A stretch of DNA of 64,000 nucleotides from Nitrososphaerota archaeon (lineage in GTDB: Archaea > Thermoproteota > Nitrososphaeria > Nitrososphaerales > Gagatemarchaeaceae), in NCBI GenBank assembly GCA_027887005.1, contig JAPCJI010000005.1, forward strand, positions 20,452 to 84,451, given 5' to 3'. Below, one piece after another: positions 40,748-50,089 of the stretch. Within the stretch, counting starts at the first letter, position 1; each line of letters starts with the position of its first letter. Under the pieces are notes generated by a model. It was not told the origin of the DNA, ran no database searches, and worked only from the letters and a program-made list of their open reading frames with translations. The position numbers and the translations under genes were made by a program.

Positions 40748-42055
40748 TTGACCCGACCTTTGACGTTCAGACCCGTCGCCGAGATCCGTGACCCCGTCCA
40801 CGGCTACGTCAAGATGACGGAGGTGGAGCGCGAGCTCATTGACTCTCCCTTCATCCAGCGCCTGAGGAGGGTGCACCAGCTCGCTGGCTCGTATCTGGTG
40901 TACCCCGGGGCCGTCCACACCAGGTTCGAACATGCGATCGGGGCCATGCACGTGGCAGGGCAGGTCGCCGAATCCATAGCCCCCACCGCCTCGATCGACC
41001 CCGACCAGGTCCAACAGGTGAGGATTGCGGGTCTGCTCCACGACGTCGGCCACGGGCCATTCTCGCACATGTACGAGGAGGTCCTGGCATACAAGGGGAA
41101 CGTGGTCCACGAGGACATCTCCCAGAGGATAATACTCGAGACGTCCATCGGCGACATCCTGGGAAAGAACGGTTTCTCTCCGAAGAAGATGTCGGACTTC
41201 GCAGTTGGAAGGCAGACGGGGTACCCCCCATTCATGAACGAGATCATAGCGGGGGGCCTGAGCGCGGACATGATGGACTACCTCGTCCGGGACTCGTATT
41301 TCACAGGCGTCGAGTACGGCAAGGTAGACACCCAGCGGGTCATCGATTCGCTCAGGGTGGCGGACGGACACCTGGTCATCGAGGAGGCCGCCCTCAACGC
41401 CTTCGAGGCACTGCTCCTCGCGCGGTACGAGATGTTCAAGGCGGTCTACTTCCACAGGACGGTCAGGGCCGCGGAGTTGATGCTGGTCCACTCCATGAGG
41501 CTGGCAGACGAGGTCCTCGGGCTCACCGACATCTCAGACCTCGACAGGTACATGGAGCTCACCGACGAGATTGTGCTGCAGAACCTGGCGACCCTGGACC
41601 CCTCCACTCCTGAGCTCAAGGAAGCGAGGCGCCTGGCCCTCGACTTTCGGAACCGCAGGCTGGTCAAATGCGTCTTCGAAAGGCTGTTCCAGCGGAAGAA
41701 CGTGGTCGTAGGCAAGATCTTCGCCAACGAGAGGGTAAGGGAACGGGTCACGTCAGACCTCGCACGGACGGCGAAGGTCGACCCGATGCACATCTACCTC
41801 GACGTTCCCACGACTCCGTCGATACCCTACACCTCCTCAAGACAGGCCCTGACCTCCATCAAACTCGTCAGGACGTCAGGCAAGAAGCGCATTGTGAAGT
41901 CCGTTCCCATCAGCGAGCTGCCTCTGGTCGGTTCCATCGCCGGCTACATGGACGTCCTCAGGGTCTACACCACCCCGGAGAACAGGCGCGCCGTGGAGGC
42001 TGCGACGACTGCAATGTTCAAGGACAAAGGCCTCGTTCCAGCACCCTCGCTCTGA
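40748..42055 (+). CDS. HD-domain phosphohydrolase (SAMHD1/dGTPase-like, COG1078)
   Basis: 435 residues, TTG start. The HD metal site is complete: HTRFEHAIGAMHVAG near residue 58 and LLHDVGHGPFSHMYE near residue 97, with DMMDYLVRDS near residue 178. The family hydrolyses dNTPs or related nucleotides. Its place directly after thymidylate kinase fits a role in dNTP pool control (inference). The XPD-like helicase follows after 28 nt. Confidence 0.9.
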   Translation: MTRPLTFRPVAEIRDPVHGYVKMTEVERELIDSPFIQRLRRVHQLAGSYLVYPGAVHTRFEHAIGAMHVAGQVAESIAPTASIDPDQVQQVRIAGLLHDVGHGPFSHMYEEVLAYKGNVVHEDISQRIILETSIGDILGKNGFSPKKMSDFAVGRQTGYPPFMNEIIAGGLSADMMDYLVRDSYFTGVEYGKVDTQRVIDSLRVADGHLVIEEAALNAFEALLLARYEMFKAVYFHRTVRAAELMLVHSMRLADEVLGLTDISDLDRYMELTDEIVLQNLATLDPSTPELKEARRLALDFRNRRLVKCVFERLFQRKNVVVGKIFANERVRERVTSDLARTAKVDPMHIYLDVPTTPSIPYTSSRQALTSIKLVRTSGKKRIVKSVPISELPLVGSIAGYMDVLRVYTTPENRRAVEAATTAMFKDKGLVPAPSL

Positions 42056-42083
42056 CACGGGCGCTAAATAGCGTCCCCCACTG

Positions 42084-43958
42084 ATGTCTGTGGGAATAAC
42101 AGGGAAGTTCGCCTACGAGTCGTTCAGACCAGGCCAGAGAGAGCTAGCCGAACGGGTCTACGAGGCCTCCCTCTCAGGAGAGACGCTGGTCGCCGAGGCC
42201 ATGAGCGGCTTCGGGAAGACCGCCGCGGTGCTGACGGGTACTCTTTCCGCCGCAGAGGAGACGGAATCCAAGGTCGTCTACACCTGCAGGACGAAGCGGC
42301 AGGTCCACAGAGTGGTGGAGGAGGTGTGCAGGCTCCAGAGCCGGCATCCATTCACAGCGGCGTCTATGTTCTCCAAGTTCGACTACTGCCTTCTGAGGCG
42401 CCAGTCTGCCAGGCCTGTCCCCCAGGAGTCCTTTGGCTGGTACTGCTGGTTCAATGTCAGCAACAACCTCTGTTCGTACTTCATGAATGTGCCCCTGGTG
42501 CCCGAAGACTTCGGCCACGCGGTGGAGGGGGCGCTCCGCACCATGCCCACCCACAGCGAACTCGTCAGGGAATCGGAATCAATCCACGTCTGCCCCTACG
42601 AGGTAGCGAAGCTCGCCATGGCCCAGGCGAGGATCGCGGTCGTCCCATACCAGTATGTCTTCGACACCAAGGCCGCGCCTGTCCTCTTCGACCGGAACTC
42701 AGTCGACAGGAAGAAGACCATCCTGGTGGTCGACGAGGCCCACAACCTCCGGGACTTCCTCAGAGGGGTACACTCGGCCACCCTTACCCTCGACCAGATC
42801 GAGGGGGCCGTCCGCGAGGCGGACGCCATGCTGATGGAGGAGGCGTCGCTTTCCCTGAAGTCCCTCGAGGGGATACTGGAGCGGGTCATGGTCGATCGCC
42901 TCGGCTGGCTCCTCGACAGGGAGGCGGTCCTGGGAGAGATACGGGGCGCCAAGGGGACTGGGTGGCTCCAGAACCTTGCCTTCGAACTCAACGCCTGCTC
43001 GGGCGCTGCCTGGGGCTCGATAGCCTACGAGCGGCGGCTGCCTTCACTCCTGCTCAGGGTGGGGGAGTTCCTCGCGCGGCTCACATCTTCCGACGGGAGC
43101 CTGCTCGTCAAGTGGGACAGGACCCTGGGGCTCATGTACCCGGACCCAGTCGGGGGCCTCGCGCCGTACCTTGACGAGTTCAGGAGCTCGATCCTGATCT
43201 CCGCCACAATCAACCCATCGGCGGTCTTCAACCGGTCCCTGGGGCTCCACGGCACGGGGGCTGCGACCTTCCACGTCCCCGCCGAGCCCAACGTGGTCGT
43301 CAGGACCGCAATCGACACAGGCGTGTCGACCCGCTACAAGCTGAGGAGCCCGGAGATGTTCTCGAGGATTTCTGACAAGGTCGCCGCGGTCATCCAGGCC
43401 ACCAGGTCCGGGGTGGGAGTCTTCGCTCCGTCCTACGCGGTCCTGGCCCCAATCGCCGAGAGGGTCTCGGCGAAGCTGGGGGAGAGGCACGTCGTCTCAG
43501 AGGCCCCGGGGCTCTCGAGCCAGGAAGCGGCGGACGTAGCCGAATCCTTCCGCTCCTCCGAGGACTCGGTCCTCTTCGCCGTCCAGGGGGGTCGCTTCTC
43601 CGAAGGGGAGGACTTCAGCGAGGACACTATGGGGGCGGTGGTCGTGGTGGGGCTCTCTCTGCCCCCTCCCTCCCCGATGCTCTACGCGGAATATGCCTGT
43701 CTCAGGCGGTCGGGGGAGCCGGACTCATTCCTGATGCTCTCCCGCCTGCCCGCCCTCCGCAAGGCGTTCCAGGCCGCGGGGCGCCACATCAGGCGACCAG
43801 GTAAGCGCGGGCTGGTCTTCCTGCTGGACGACCGTTTCAATTCAGATGCGGTCCGGGAGCTGATGCCTTCCTGGCTCGGGAAGGACGTCGTCGTAGGGGA
43901 CTTCACAACCGAGGACCTCGAGAAGTTCACGCGCGAGTTCTGGGATTCCCCGGGCTGA
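42084..43958 (+). CDS. XPD/Rad3-like Fe-S DNA helicase
   Basis: A 624-residue superfamily 2 5'-3' helicase. Motif I region EAMSGFGKTAAVL near residue 38, four Fe-S cysteines (about residues 101, 119, 129 and 169: DYCLL, WYCWF, NLCSY, HVCPYE), DEAH box VVDEAHNLRDF near residue 216, motif III-like SATINPS, and motif VI QAAGRHIRRPGKRG near residue 570. In archaea it is linked to repair. It needs a 4Fe-4S cluster. Its end overlaps the convergent nuclease-like gene by 32 bp. Confidence 0.93.
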   Translation: MSVGITGKFAYESFRPGQRELAERVYEASLSGETLVAEAMSGFGKTAAVLTGTLSAAEETESKVVYTCRTKRQVHRVVEEVCRLQSRHPFTAASMFSKFDYCLLRRQSARPVPQESFGWYCWFNVSNNLCSYFMNVPLVPEDFGHAVEGALRTMPTHSELVRESESIHVCPYEVAKLAMAQARIAVVPYQYVFDTKAAPVLFDRNSVDRKKTILVVDEAHNLRDFLRGVHSATLTLDQIEGAVREADAMLMEEASLSLKSLEGILERVMVDRLGWLLDREAVLGEIRGAKGTGWLQNLAFELNACSGAAWGSIAYERRLPSLLLRVGEFLARLTSSDGSLLVKWDRTLGLMYPDPVGGLAPYLDEFRSSILISATINPSAVFNRSLGLHGTGAATFHVPAEPNVVVRTAIDTGVSTRYKLRSPEMFSRISDKVAAVIQATRSGVGVFAPSYAVLAPIAERVSAKLGERHVVSEAPGLSSQEAADVAESFRSSEDSVLFAVQGGRFSEGEDFSEDTMGAVVVVGLSLPPPSPMLYAEYACLRRSGEPDSFLMLSRLPALRKAFQAAGRHIRRPGKRGLVFLLDDRFNSDAVRELMPSWLGKDVVVGDFTTEDLEKFTREFWDSPG

Positions 43959-44553
43959 CGACCTCGCCCTTCCTGAACGCGATCCTCGCAGCGGCCCGCT
44001 GGTCTCCCTGGACCCCTCTCATCCTGGCGCTCCTGGAGGTTGTCCCCGATTCGTCCACCAGTTCGATGGTGGCGGCGGGGGCCTCTCGTCTGATGGATTC
44101 GGCCAACCTTGCGGCATGGGCAGGGTTGCCGTTGCCTATCCTCACCACCGACTTCCTCGCGGGGACCTTCCCCACGAAGGCGCCGACCATCGAGCAGAGG
44201 GCCGGGGACGCGGCGAAGGTATGGAACGCAAGGGTTGCTTCTCCGTAGTATGCCGCCATCCCAGTCCTCGAGCCGGGGTCGACCCCGATCAGGAGAGTGT
44301 CGCTGGCGCCGACGAGGCGAGAAAGGATCTGCCCCTTGAAGACTCCTGGGTCGTCGTCCAGCTCCTCCAGAACCGCCACCTTCCCGCCAAAGCGCCCGGC
44401 CTCGGCGCTCGTCGTCAGGACCACCGCGCAGTCCTTGAAATCTGATTCTGCGAGGATGCTGACGAAGGGGAGGCCTGCCTTCCTCAGCCTGGACACAATC
44501 GCATAGTAGGCCCCCGCCTTCGAGGTGACCACGCAGATTCCATTCAATCTCAA
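43927..44553 (-). CDS. RNase H-fold (RuvC/YqgF-like) predicted nuclease
   Basis: 208 residues. The first 85 form a separate alpha/beta domain (ICVVTSKAGAYYAIVSRLRK). The rest has the RuvC/YqgF core: first acidic residue in IGVDPGSRTGMAAYYG near residue 90, central strand VRIGNGNPAHAARLA, Glu in IELVDESGTT near residue 163 and Asp in GDQRAAARIAF near residue 182. The three carboxylates suggest an active resolvase-like nuclease (inference). It is divergent from a degenerate RecA-like gene 35 nt away and abuts XPD, a repair-like setting. Confidence 0.68.
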   Translation of the reverse strand: MRLNGICVVTSKAGAYYAIVSRLRKAGLPFVSILAESDFKDCAVVLTTSAEAGRFGGKVAVLEELDDDPGVFKGQILSRLVGASDTLLIGVDPGSRTGMAAYYGEATLAFHTFAASPALCSMVGAFVGKVPARKSVVRIGNGNPAHAARLAESIRREAPAATIELVDESGTTSRSARMRGVQGDQRAAARIAFRKGEVVSPGNPRTRA

Positions 44554-44588
44554 ATAGCCACTTCGATTAACGCGACGTCGCAGGACTA

Positions 44589-45194
44589 ATGAGCTTTAGC
44601 GCGCGCCTCGCATCTTCGTTCTTCGGGCCTCTGAGGGGGAAGACCAGCAGCTTCGTGGTGGGAGGAAGGGAGGCGAACATTCTCCTCGCAGAAGTCGCCA
44701 TCTCCCTCGCTACCCTCACGGGGGACGGCTGCGCCGTGCTTGACCTGGACGCCCTCTACTCTTCTAACTCGGACCGCATCTTCGGGGGACTACCCGCGGC
44801 CGTTGCCAGGTCCACCACCATCCACGTGCCTGAGCCAGATTCCAGCGTCGAGATGGAGCTGTCGAAGCTCTTCGCGACCACAGCCAAGGTCTTGGTCATC
44901 GACAGCCTGAACAGCCTGCATCACCTCCTCTCGTCCGACGACGCGCGGTCGAGGAGCCGGAAGCTCGCCTTCGCAGTGGCAAGCCTCTCCTATCTGGCCA
45001 GGACCGACAGGAGGGCCGTGCTCTTCACGATGTACAAGCGGGAAAGACCACTGCGCACGGCGGCGAGGTCCATCGCCGACCTGGCCGACCTGAAAATCTC
45101 CGTCAAAGCGGACGAATCGGGGGTGTCTATGGAGTGCGAAAGAAGGAGCATCTGGCCAGGAGGACGGTTCTCTGTCCCGCTCAGAGTCCCTTGA
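44589..45194 (+). CDS. RecA/RadB-like protein lacking Walker A
   Basis: 201 residues, about the size of archaeal RadB. The RadA-like core is recognisable by the Walker B region KVLVIDSLNSLHHLL near residue 100 and the following SRKLAFAVASLSYLARTDRRAVLF. The Walker A segment reads VVGGREANILLA with no GKT/S, so nucleotide binding is probably lost. Divergent from the RNase H-fold gene, with which it may work in recombination or repair. It is the second RecA-like protein without Walker A in this window (the other is at 18135). Its end overlaps the convergent membrane-protein gene by 14 bp. Confidence 0.68.
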   Translation: MSFSARLASSFFGPLRGKTSSFVVGGREANILLAEVAISLATLTGDGCAVLDLDALYSSNSDRIFGGLPAAVARSTTIHVPEPDSSVEMELSKLFATTAKVLVIDSLNSLHHLLSSDDARSRSRKLAFAVASLSYLARTDRRAVLFTMYKRERPLRTAARSIADLADLKISVKADESGVSMECERRSIWPGGRFSVPLRVP

Positions 45195-45582
45195 GTATCG
45201 CCAGGTCGATTCCGACGAGCAGGGACACGGCTATCATGATCAGGGCCAGCCCCAGATACATGTTGACTGCCCTGGAACGCGTCGTCTGCCTTCCGCTTAC
45301 ATAGGTCAGGTAGATTCCGGCTCCTCCGAGCAGGATTACGAATGCGTCCAGGACTGCCTCAGAGATCGTCTGCGCCCCGCTGCCCGGATAGACGACGCCC
45401 TGGTAAGAAGTAGGGAAGGCGACCGCGTCGGTGAACCCGGCCATCAGGCCGACGAGCAGGAGAACATACGCAACCTGCAGGAGGCCCCCTCGGCTTGAAA
45501 CAGAAGCGACCAGCCCCCAGAGGGCGTTCTTCAGCCAACCGAAGGTCCGGTTGTACCCAGATACTAGTATCTGTCTTATCAT
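45181..45582 (-). CDS. Four-span membrane protein of unknown function
   Basis: 133 residues. An amphipathic start (MIRQILVSGYNRTFGWLKNALWG) is followed by about three to four hydrophobic segments. The loop AFPTSYQGVVYPGSGAQTI would be external. No family recognised. It lies directly after the 68-residue cysteine protein and topoisomerase genes on the same strand. Confidence 0.6.
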   Translation of the reverse strand: MIRQILVSGYNRTFGWLKNALWGLVASVSSRGGLLQVAYVLLLVGLMAGFTDAVAFPTSYQGVVYPGSGAQTISEAVLDAFVILLGGAGIYLTYVSGRQTTRSRAVNMYLGLALIMIAVSLLVGIDLAILKGL

Positions 45583-45583
45583 C

Positions 45584-45790
45584 TCAACTACGCTCCAAGA
45601 GTCCCGCTATCTCCTTTGCCCATTGACCCGTTTGTTCCGAGCGTATAACCCTATGCAAATAATCCTTCCATTCCATCGCCCCATGGGCCTCGACCCAGAG
45701 CCTGTAGGTTGATTGGACCTTCTCCCTGGCCGCCTGGTGGTACCGGCACAGGTCCGAGACCGCGTCCCTCTCACAAACTAGGCACTTCAT
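45584..45790 (-). CDS. 68-residue zinc-finger-like protein
   Basis: Starts MKCLVCERDAVSDLCRYH: CLVC and CRYH form a compact possible zinc site, followed by helices (VQSTYRLWVEAHGAMEWKDYLHR). The start overlaps the end of the topoisomerase gene by 20 nt, so the two are coupled. Function unknown; perhaps an accessory to the topoisomerase or to the adjacent membrane protein. Confidence 0.65.
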   Translation of the reverse strand: MKCLVCERDAVSDLCRYHQAAREKVQSTYRLWVEAHGAMEWKDYLHRVIRSEQTGQWAKEIAGLLERS

Positions 45791-47864
45791 GCTTCCTCTC
45801 TCCCTTCCCGGGACAGTTCATGTTCACGCAGAGCTTCCAGGGGGACCTGCCTTTCATGACATAGATCACTGGCCAGGAGCAGTGTCGGCAGGGCCTAGAC
45901 GTGGCCTTTACGGTCCCCCTCTGCGGAAGCGGCGCCGAGGCCCTGCACCCCGACCCGTACTCGGAGCACCCCACGAACCGCTTCTTCGTCTTCTTCGAAG
46001 TGATGACCCTCAGCTGTCCCTTCTTGCAGACGGGGCAGGGACCCAGGACCTGGGTCGCTGCGACCGTCGCCATCAGGGCTGAATCGAGTGCCCTGCCCAC
46101 CTCCTCCTCCTTTGCGTTGAGCCCCGTGAGCTGGTCTGAGATCGACCTCACGGTCTCGCGCACCAGGGCCCCGTCCCCCTCGGCTCCGCTCTCGATCGCC
46201 TCGAGCCTTTCTTCGACCCGGCGAGTGAGCCCTGTGGTCACTATGGCCGGCGCATACTTCTCCATCGTCTCGACCACCGAAAGGCCAAGGTCTGTCGCCG
46301 CCATGCTCTCCCCAGCCACGTAGCCCCTCCCCACCAACGTGGAGATAATCTCCGCCCGAGTGGCCTTCGTCCCAATGTTCTCCTGTTCCATCGCCTCGAG
46401 GAGGCTGCTCTGGTTGTAACGGAAGGGTTTCTGCTCGAGCTTATCCTCGACCTCCACCCCGAGGACCCTGAACCGGTCTCCCTCGGCGACCCGGGGGGCC
46501 TCGACATCCTTCATCCCCGCGTACTTGCCGTAGTACGAAGTCCAACCTGGATAGACGGTCCTGCCACCTCCGAGCCTGAACCGGTGCTCCCCGACAGCTA
46601 TCACGACAGTCACGAGCTCCCTCCTGGCCGACTCCCCAAACACGGACAGAAACCTCCTCACGACCAAGTCGAACACCGCCCGCTCGGAGGCCTCGAGTCC
46701 CCTCCTGGGGACCTCGCCTGTGGGATGGATGGCGGGGTGGGCAAGGTCCTGCTTGGCGCCCTGGGCGGGTTTGAGCTCCGACCGGAGGAGCCGGCCGGCA
46801 TCGCCCGAATACTCGCCCATCCTAGAGAGGTCCTGCACAATGGCCCTGTAGTTGATCGAGGGCGGGAGCCTCTGCGACCCGGTGCGCGGATAGGAGATCA
46901 GTGCGCCAAGGTAGAGCCTCTCCGCGACCTGCAGCGTCCTGCTCGGCGAATATCCGAATGCCCTGTAGGCTTCCTTCTGAAGGTCGCCGATGTTGAAGGG
47001 CGGGGGCGGGGGGATCGAGATGACGTTCCTTCCGACCTTCGCTGCGATCCCCTCCGCTCCCAGACAATCGTCCCTGACCTGCTGCGCCTCTGCCTTCTTC
47101 CTCACCTTCTCCTTCGAATACTCGGCAGAGAGCTTCTTCCCGTCCTTCTCGAAGACCCCCCTGACCTTCCAGAACGGCACCGGGACGAATTCACGAATTT
47201 CCCTTTCTCTCTCGACAAGGAAGTTGAGCGTGGGTCCCTGGACCCTCCCTATGCTCACGGTCCGGTACCTGTGGCCGGAGTTCAGGGCCGACTGGGAGAG
47301 GACTCTGGAGAGGTTCACCCCCCAGACGAAATCGACAAGGTGCCTCGCCCTGCCCGCCCGCGCGAGCCCCTGCGCCGCCTGAGGCTTCGCGTCCCTGAAC
47401 GATCGGACCAGCTCCTCAGGGGCAAGCGTCGAGAACTTCGCCCTGAGGGCTTCGCGCTCCTTCCCACCGCAGGCGTAGCGGAGGATGTTGAAACCGATGG
47501 TCTCCCCTTCGACGTCGAAGTCGCAGGCGTTCACGAACTTGGCCGCGCCCTGGGCGAGCTTCCGGATGGCCCCTATGCGCCTCGCCGCGTTGGTGCTACC
47601 GTCGTCGACCAGGTCGGAAGAATACCACTCCACGTCGAAGACAGGGTACACCCCCCGCTCCTCGAAGGGGTCGGAGACCGCGTAGACGTGCCCCTGGGCC
47701 GAGCAGACTACGAAGTCCTGACCTGAGCTGTGGAACCGGAACACAGCGACGCCGTCCACGATGGAGCTCTGGGCGCTCCCTCCGGAGAGGGCCTCGGAGA
47801 CCCTTCGGGCTGCGTCAGGCTTCTCGCAGATGACCAGGGTGTGCCCAGAACTCGCAGCCGACAT
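45771..47864 (-). CDS. topA: DNA topoisomerase IA
   Basis: 697 residues. Toprim domain with CEKPDAARRVSEAL at residue 12 and CDFDVEGETIGFNIL near residue 113; active-site tyrosine in GALISYPRTGSQRLP near residue 325; TKATRAEII near residue 497. Two C-terminal zinc modules: CPVCKKG...GC...C near 613-640 and CRHC...CVNMNC near 660-688. It relaxes negative supercoils through a 5'-phosphotyrosine bond. No reverse-gyrase helicase domain is fused. Confidence 0.95.
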   Translation of the reverse strand: MSAASSGHTLVICEKPDAARRVSEALSGGSAQSSIVDGVAVFRFHSSGQDFVVCSAQGHVYAVSDPFEERGVYPVFDVEWYSSDLVDDGSTNAARRIGAIRKLAQGAAKFVNACDFDVEGETIGFNILRYACGGKEREALRAKFSTLAPEELVRSFRDAKPQAAQGLARAGRARHLVDFVWGVNLSRVLSQSALNSGHRYRTVSIGRVQGPTLNFLVEREREIREFVPVPFWKVRGVFEKDGKKLSAEYSKEKVRKKAEAQQVRDDCLGAEGIAAKVGRNVISIPPPPPFNIGDLQKEAYRAFGYSPSRTLQVAERLYLGALISYPRTGSQRLPPSINYRAIVQDLSRMGEYSGDAGRLLRSELKPAQGAKQDLAHPAIHPTGEVPRRGLEASERAVFDLVVRRFLSVFGESARRELVTVVIAVGEHRFRLGGGRTVYPGWTSYYGKYAGMKDVEAPRVAEGDRFRVLGVEVEDKLEQKPFRYNQSSLLEAMEQENIGTKATRAEIISTLVGRGYVAGESMAATDLGLSVVETMEKYAPAIVTTGLTRRVEERLEAIESGAEGDGALVRETVRSISDQLTGLNAKEEEVGRALDSALMATVAATQVLGPCPVCKKGQLRVITSKKTKKRFVGCSEYGSGCRASAPLPQRGTVKATSRPCRHCSWPVIYVMKGRSPWKLCVNMNCPGKGERKHEVPSL

Positions 47865-47912
47865 TTCAATCAGCCAGAACCCTTCTGCGGTGAGCCGTGC
47901 CTTGTGCGTCCT

Positions 47913-48089
47913 CTAGGAAAACGAACCGTCAATCTTCCTTACGTCGACCTTGAACTTGTCCGTCGACAGCCTGACTCCGCACTTCTTGCACTTGAAATCA
48001 AGGGCCTTGAGTACGTCCCCCGGGGACCTGAAGTCGAACCCGGAGTAGAGCGGAGCGCCGCAGGACATGCAAGCTATTTCAAAAGTCAT
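47913..48089 (-). CDS. 58-residue zinc-ribbon protein
   Basis: From ATG 48089 (MTFEIACMSCG; an earlier start at 48101 would add four residues). Two CxxC knuckles, CMSC near residue 7 and CKKC near residue 34, form a zinc ribbon, followed by a basic strand TDKFKVDVRKID. It resembles many archaeal mini ribbons; function unknown. It lies 48 nt upstream of topA on the same strand. Confidence 0.65.
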   Translation of the reverse strand: MTFEIACMSCGAPLYSGFDFRSPGDVLKALDFKCKKCGVRLSTDKFKVDVRKIDGSFS

Positions 48090-48123
48090 CGTTCGTCCCA
48101 CGACCCAGCGTGGCTAAAAGGGT

Positions 48124-48894
48124 TCACAGGCCCTGGGCCTCGTATCCTAGGCTCCGGAGGTAGACGCACTGCTCGGCCGGGATCGCGAACCTCCTAGCCG
48201 GATACTCAGTCGTTTTCAGAAGTTTCTTCTTCAGCCCCCGCACCAGCACCATCGGCGTCCCCTCGTCCGACTCCCCCATCAACACCTCTGCCGCAGAGCT
48301 GAGGTCGTCGGCGACCCCCTGCGAAGTCACCTTCAGAACATTGCCGAACAGGTCCTTCCTACCCCTCATGTCGAGTACCGCCTCGATTCCAGACGCTGCC
48401 AGCGCCACCCCCGTGGTCCCCCGGCGGGTTGGCGAGAGCCTGCTGTCGCAGACCACGACCCCCACAGAGACGCCGAGCGAGAACCTGATTCCCTCGCGTA
48501 TCCTCCGCGCCGAAACCTCGGGCCGCCTTGGGTATAGGACGACCGCTCCGTGCCTGACGTTGGACTTGTCGATCCCCGCGTTGGGCGTGAGGAGCCCATC
48601 CTTCATCGTAAGCAGGAATCCGGGGACTCCGCCCATCACTTCGTCGGACTCGCGCAGGATGAGTTCGCAGAGCCTCTCGTCCATCCTGTACTTCGCGGCC
48701 AGGCCCTTCGCCTTCTCGCTGGCCACGACCCCACGCAGGCTGACGATCCTTCCCTCCGAGACCGCGACGAACTTGCTCGACACCACGAGGACGTCTCCGT
48801 CCCTCAGGACCCCGCCCAGCCTCTGCTCGATCAGCTCCACGATGTCGAACTTCGAGCTCTTGGGAGGGGTCGTGACAGCCCGCAGAGAGAGCAA
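48124..48894 (-). CDS. cofE: Coenzyme F420-0:L-glutamate ligase CofE
   Basis: 256 residues, TTG start. The CofE family is marked by DGDVLVVSSKFVAVSEGR near residue 33, LTMKDGLLTPNAGID near residue 95 and VVCDSRLSPTRRGTTGVAL near residue 148, with GTP/metal-binding residues. It adds glutamates to F420-0. This indicates that the organism makes F420, as do thaumarchaea and many other archaea; the broken PPOX-like gene at 14975 might have been a user. Confidence 0.93.
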   Translation of the reverse strand: MLSLRAVTTPPKSSKFDIVELIEQRLGGVLRDGDVLVVSSKFVAVSEGRIVSLRGVVASEKAKGLAAKYRMDERLCELILRESDEVMGGVPGFLLTMKDGLLTPNAGIDKSNVRHGAVVLYPRRPEVSARRIREGIRFSLGVSVGVVVCDSRLSPTRRGTTGVALAASGIEAVLDMRGRKDLFGNVLKVTSQGVADDLSSAAEVLMGESDEGTPMVLVRGLKKKLLKTTEYPARRFAIPAEQCVYLRSLGYEAQGL

Positions 48895-48949
48895 CAGATT
48901 GGATTGGTCGCTGCCCTCTTAAATAGAGTAAGCCGATGCGCGGACCAAG

Positions 48950-50065
48950 ATGCTCAAGACGACCCAGCTGCACGATTACCATTCGAATCATGCGAAGATG
49001 ACGGAGTTCGCAGGCTACGACATGCCCCTCTGGTACACCACCACCACCGAGGAGCACCTCGCCGTCAGAGAGGGCGCCGGGATATTCGACGTATCCCACA
49101 TGGGTCGCTTCACAGTGAAAGGCAAGCAGGCCGCATCCTTCATCGAAGGGCTCGTCCCCACGGGGGTCGGACAGCAGCCTCCCGGCAAGGCATTCTACAC
49201 CCTGCTGCTCGACGAGCAGGCCGGAATCATCGACGACCTGATCATCATGCGCCTGGGCCAGGACGACTTCGTACTCGTGGTCAACGCAGCCAACGCGGAG
49301 ACGGACATGCGCCACATCCAGGCGACAGGCATTCCAGCTGGCGTTGAAGTCGGCGACATGACCGCGACCTCAGTGATGATCGCCGTCCAGGGACCCAAAG
49401 CCCAGGAGGCGCTCCAGCCGCTGACCGACCTCGACCTCAGCCAGCTGAAGAGGTTCAGGTGCGCAGAGACAAGGCTGTTCGGGGAGAGGGCCCTCGTGTC
49501 CAGGACGGGGTACACCGGAGAGGACGGGTTCGAAGCGACCATCATCGGTCCGACAGTGGAGGCTCCGGGAAAGGCCCTCGAGGCCTGGGAGAAGCTCGCG
49601 TCGAGCGCCAGACCCTGCGGCCTCGGCGCCAGAGATTCGCTGAGGCTTGAGGCTGGGTTCCCACTGCATGGCTCCGACATCGACCAGAAGACAGACCCAT
49701 TCCAGGCCGACCTCGCGTGGGTCATCTCCGCCAAGTCAGGTTACGTGGGCTCCGCCAAAGTCGCGGAGCTGAGGACGAGACCTCCGGAGTTCGTCAGGCG
49801 CGGAGTGGTGCTCGAGAGCGGTATACCCCGGCACGGCTTCGATGTCCTGGGCCCTGAGGGCCCGGTGGGGAAGGTGACCAGCGGGACCTTCTCTCCTATC
49901 CTGCGCAGGGGCATCGCCCTTTGCAGCGTCCGCCAAGAAAGCTCTGAAATCGGGTCCGGCGTGAAGGTCACGATAAGGGAGTCGGTCCAGGCCGGCCACA
50001 TCGTCAAGCCCCCCTTCTACGACGAGCAGCTCTACGGCTGGAAGCGCCGTCGCAACGGTAATTAG
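48950..50065 (+). CDS. gcvT: Aminomethyltransferase, glycine cleavage T protein
   Basis: 371 residues, ATG start. GcvT folate-binding fold: MPLWYTTTTEEHLAVREGAGIF near the start in two parts, DVSHMGRF near residue 47, catalytic Asp region LIIMRLGQDDFVLVVNAAN near residue 96, and SRTGYTGEDGFEA near residue 187. Transfers the aminomethyl carbon from H-protein to the pterin carrier. gcvH follows after 24 nt. The P and L proteins are not in this window. Confidence 0.94.
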   Translation: MLKTTQLHDYHSNHAKMTEFAGYDMPLWYTTTTEEHLAVREGAGIFDVSHMGRFTVKGKQAASFIEGLVPTGVGQQPPGKAFYTLLLDEQAGIIDDLIIMRLGQDDFVLVVNAANAETDMRHIQATGIPAGVEVGDMTATSVMIAVQGPKAQEALQPLTDLDLSQLKRFRCAETRLFGERALVSRTGYTGEDGFEATIIGPTVEAPGKALEAWEKLASSARPCGLGARDSLRLEAGFPLHGSDIDQKTDPFQADLAWVISAKSGYVGSAKVAELRTRPPEFVRRGVVLESGIPRHGFDVLGPEGPVGKVTSGTFSPILRRGIALCSVRQESSEIGSGVKVTIRESVQAGHIVKPPFYDEQLYGWKRRRNGN

Positions 50066-50089
50066 AGCCCCGAGAGGCCGCCAGTCCAC

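Noticed and set aside
46584..47726. A 380-residue plus-strand frame opposite topA
   Set aside because: Antisense shadow; topoisomerase motifs on the minus strand are complete.
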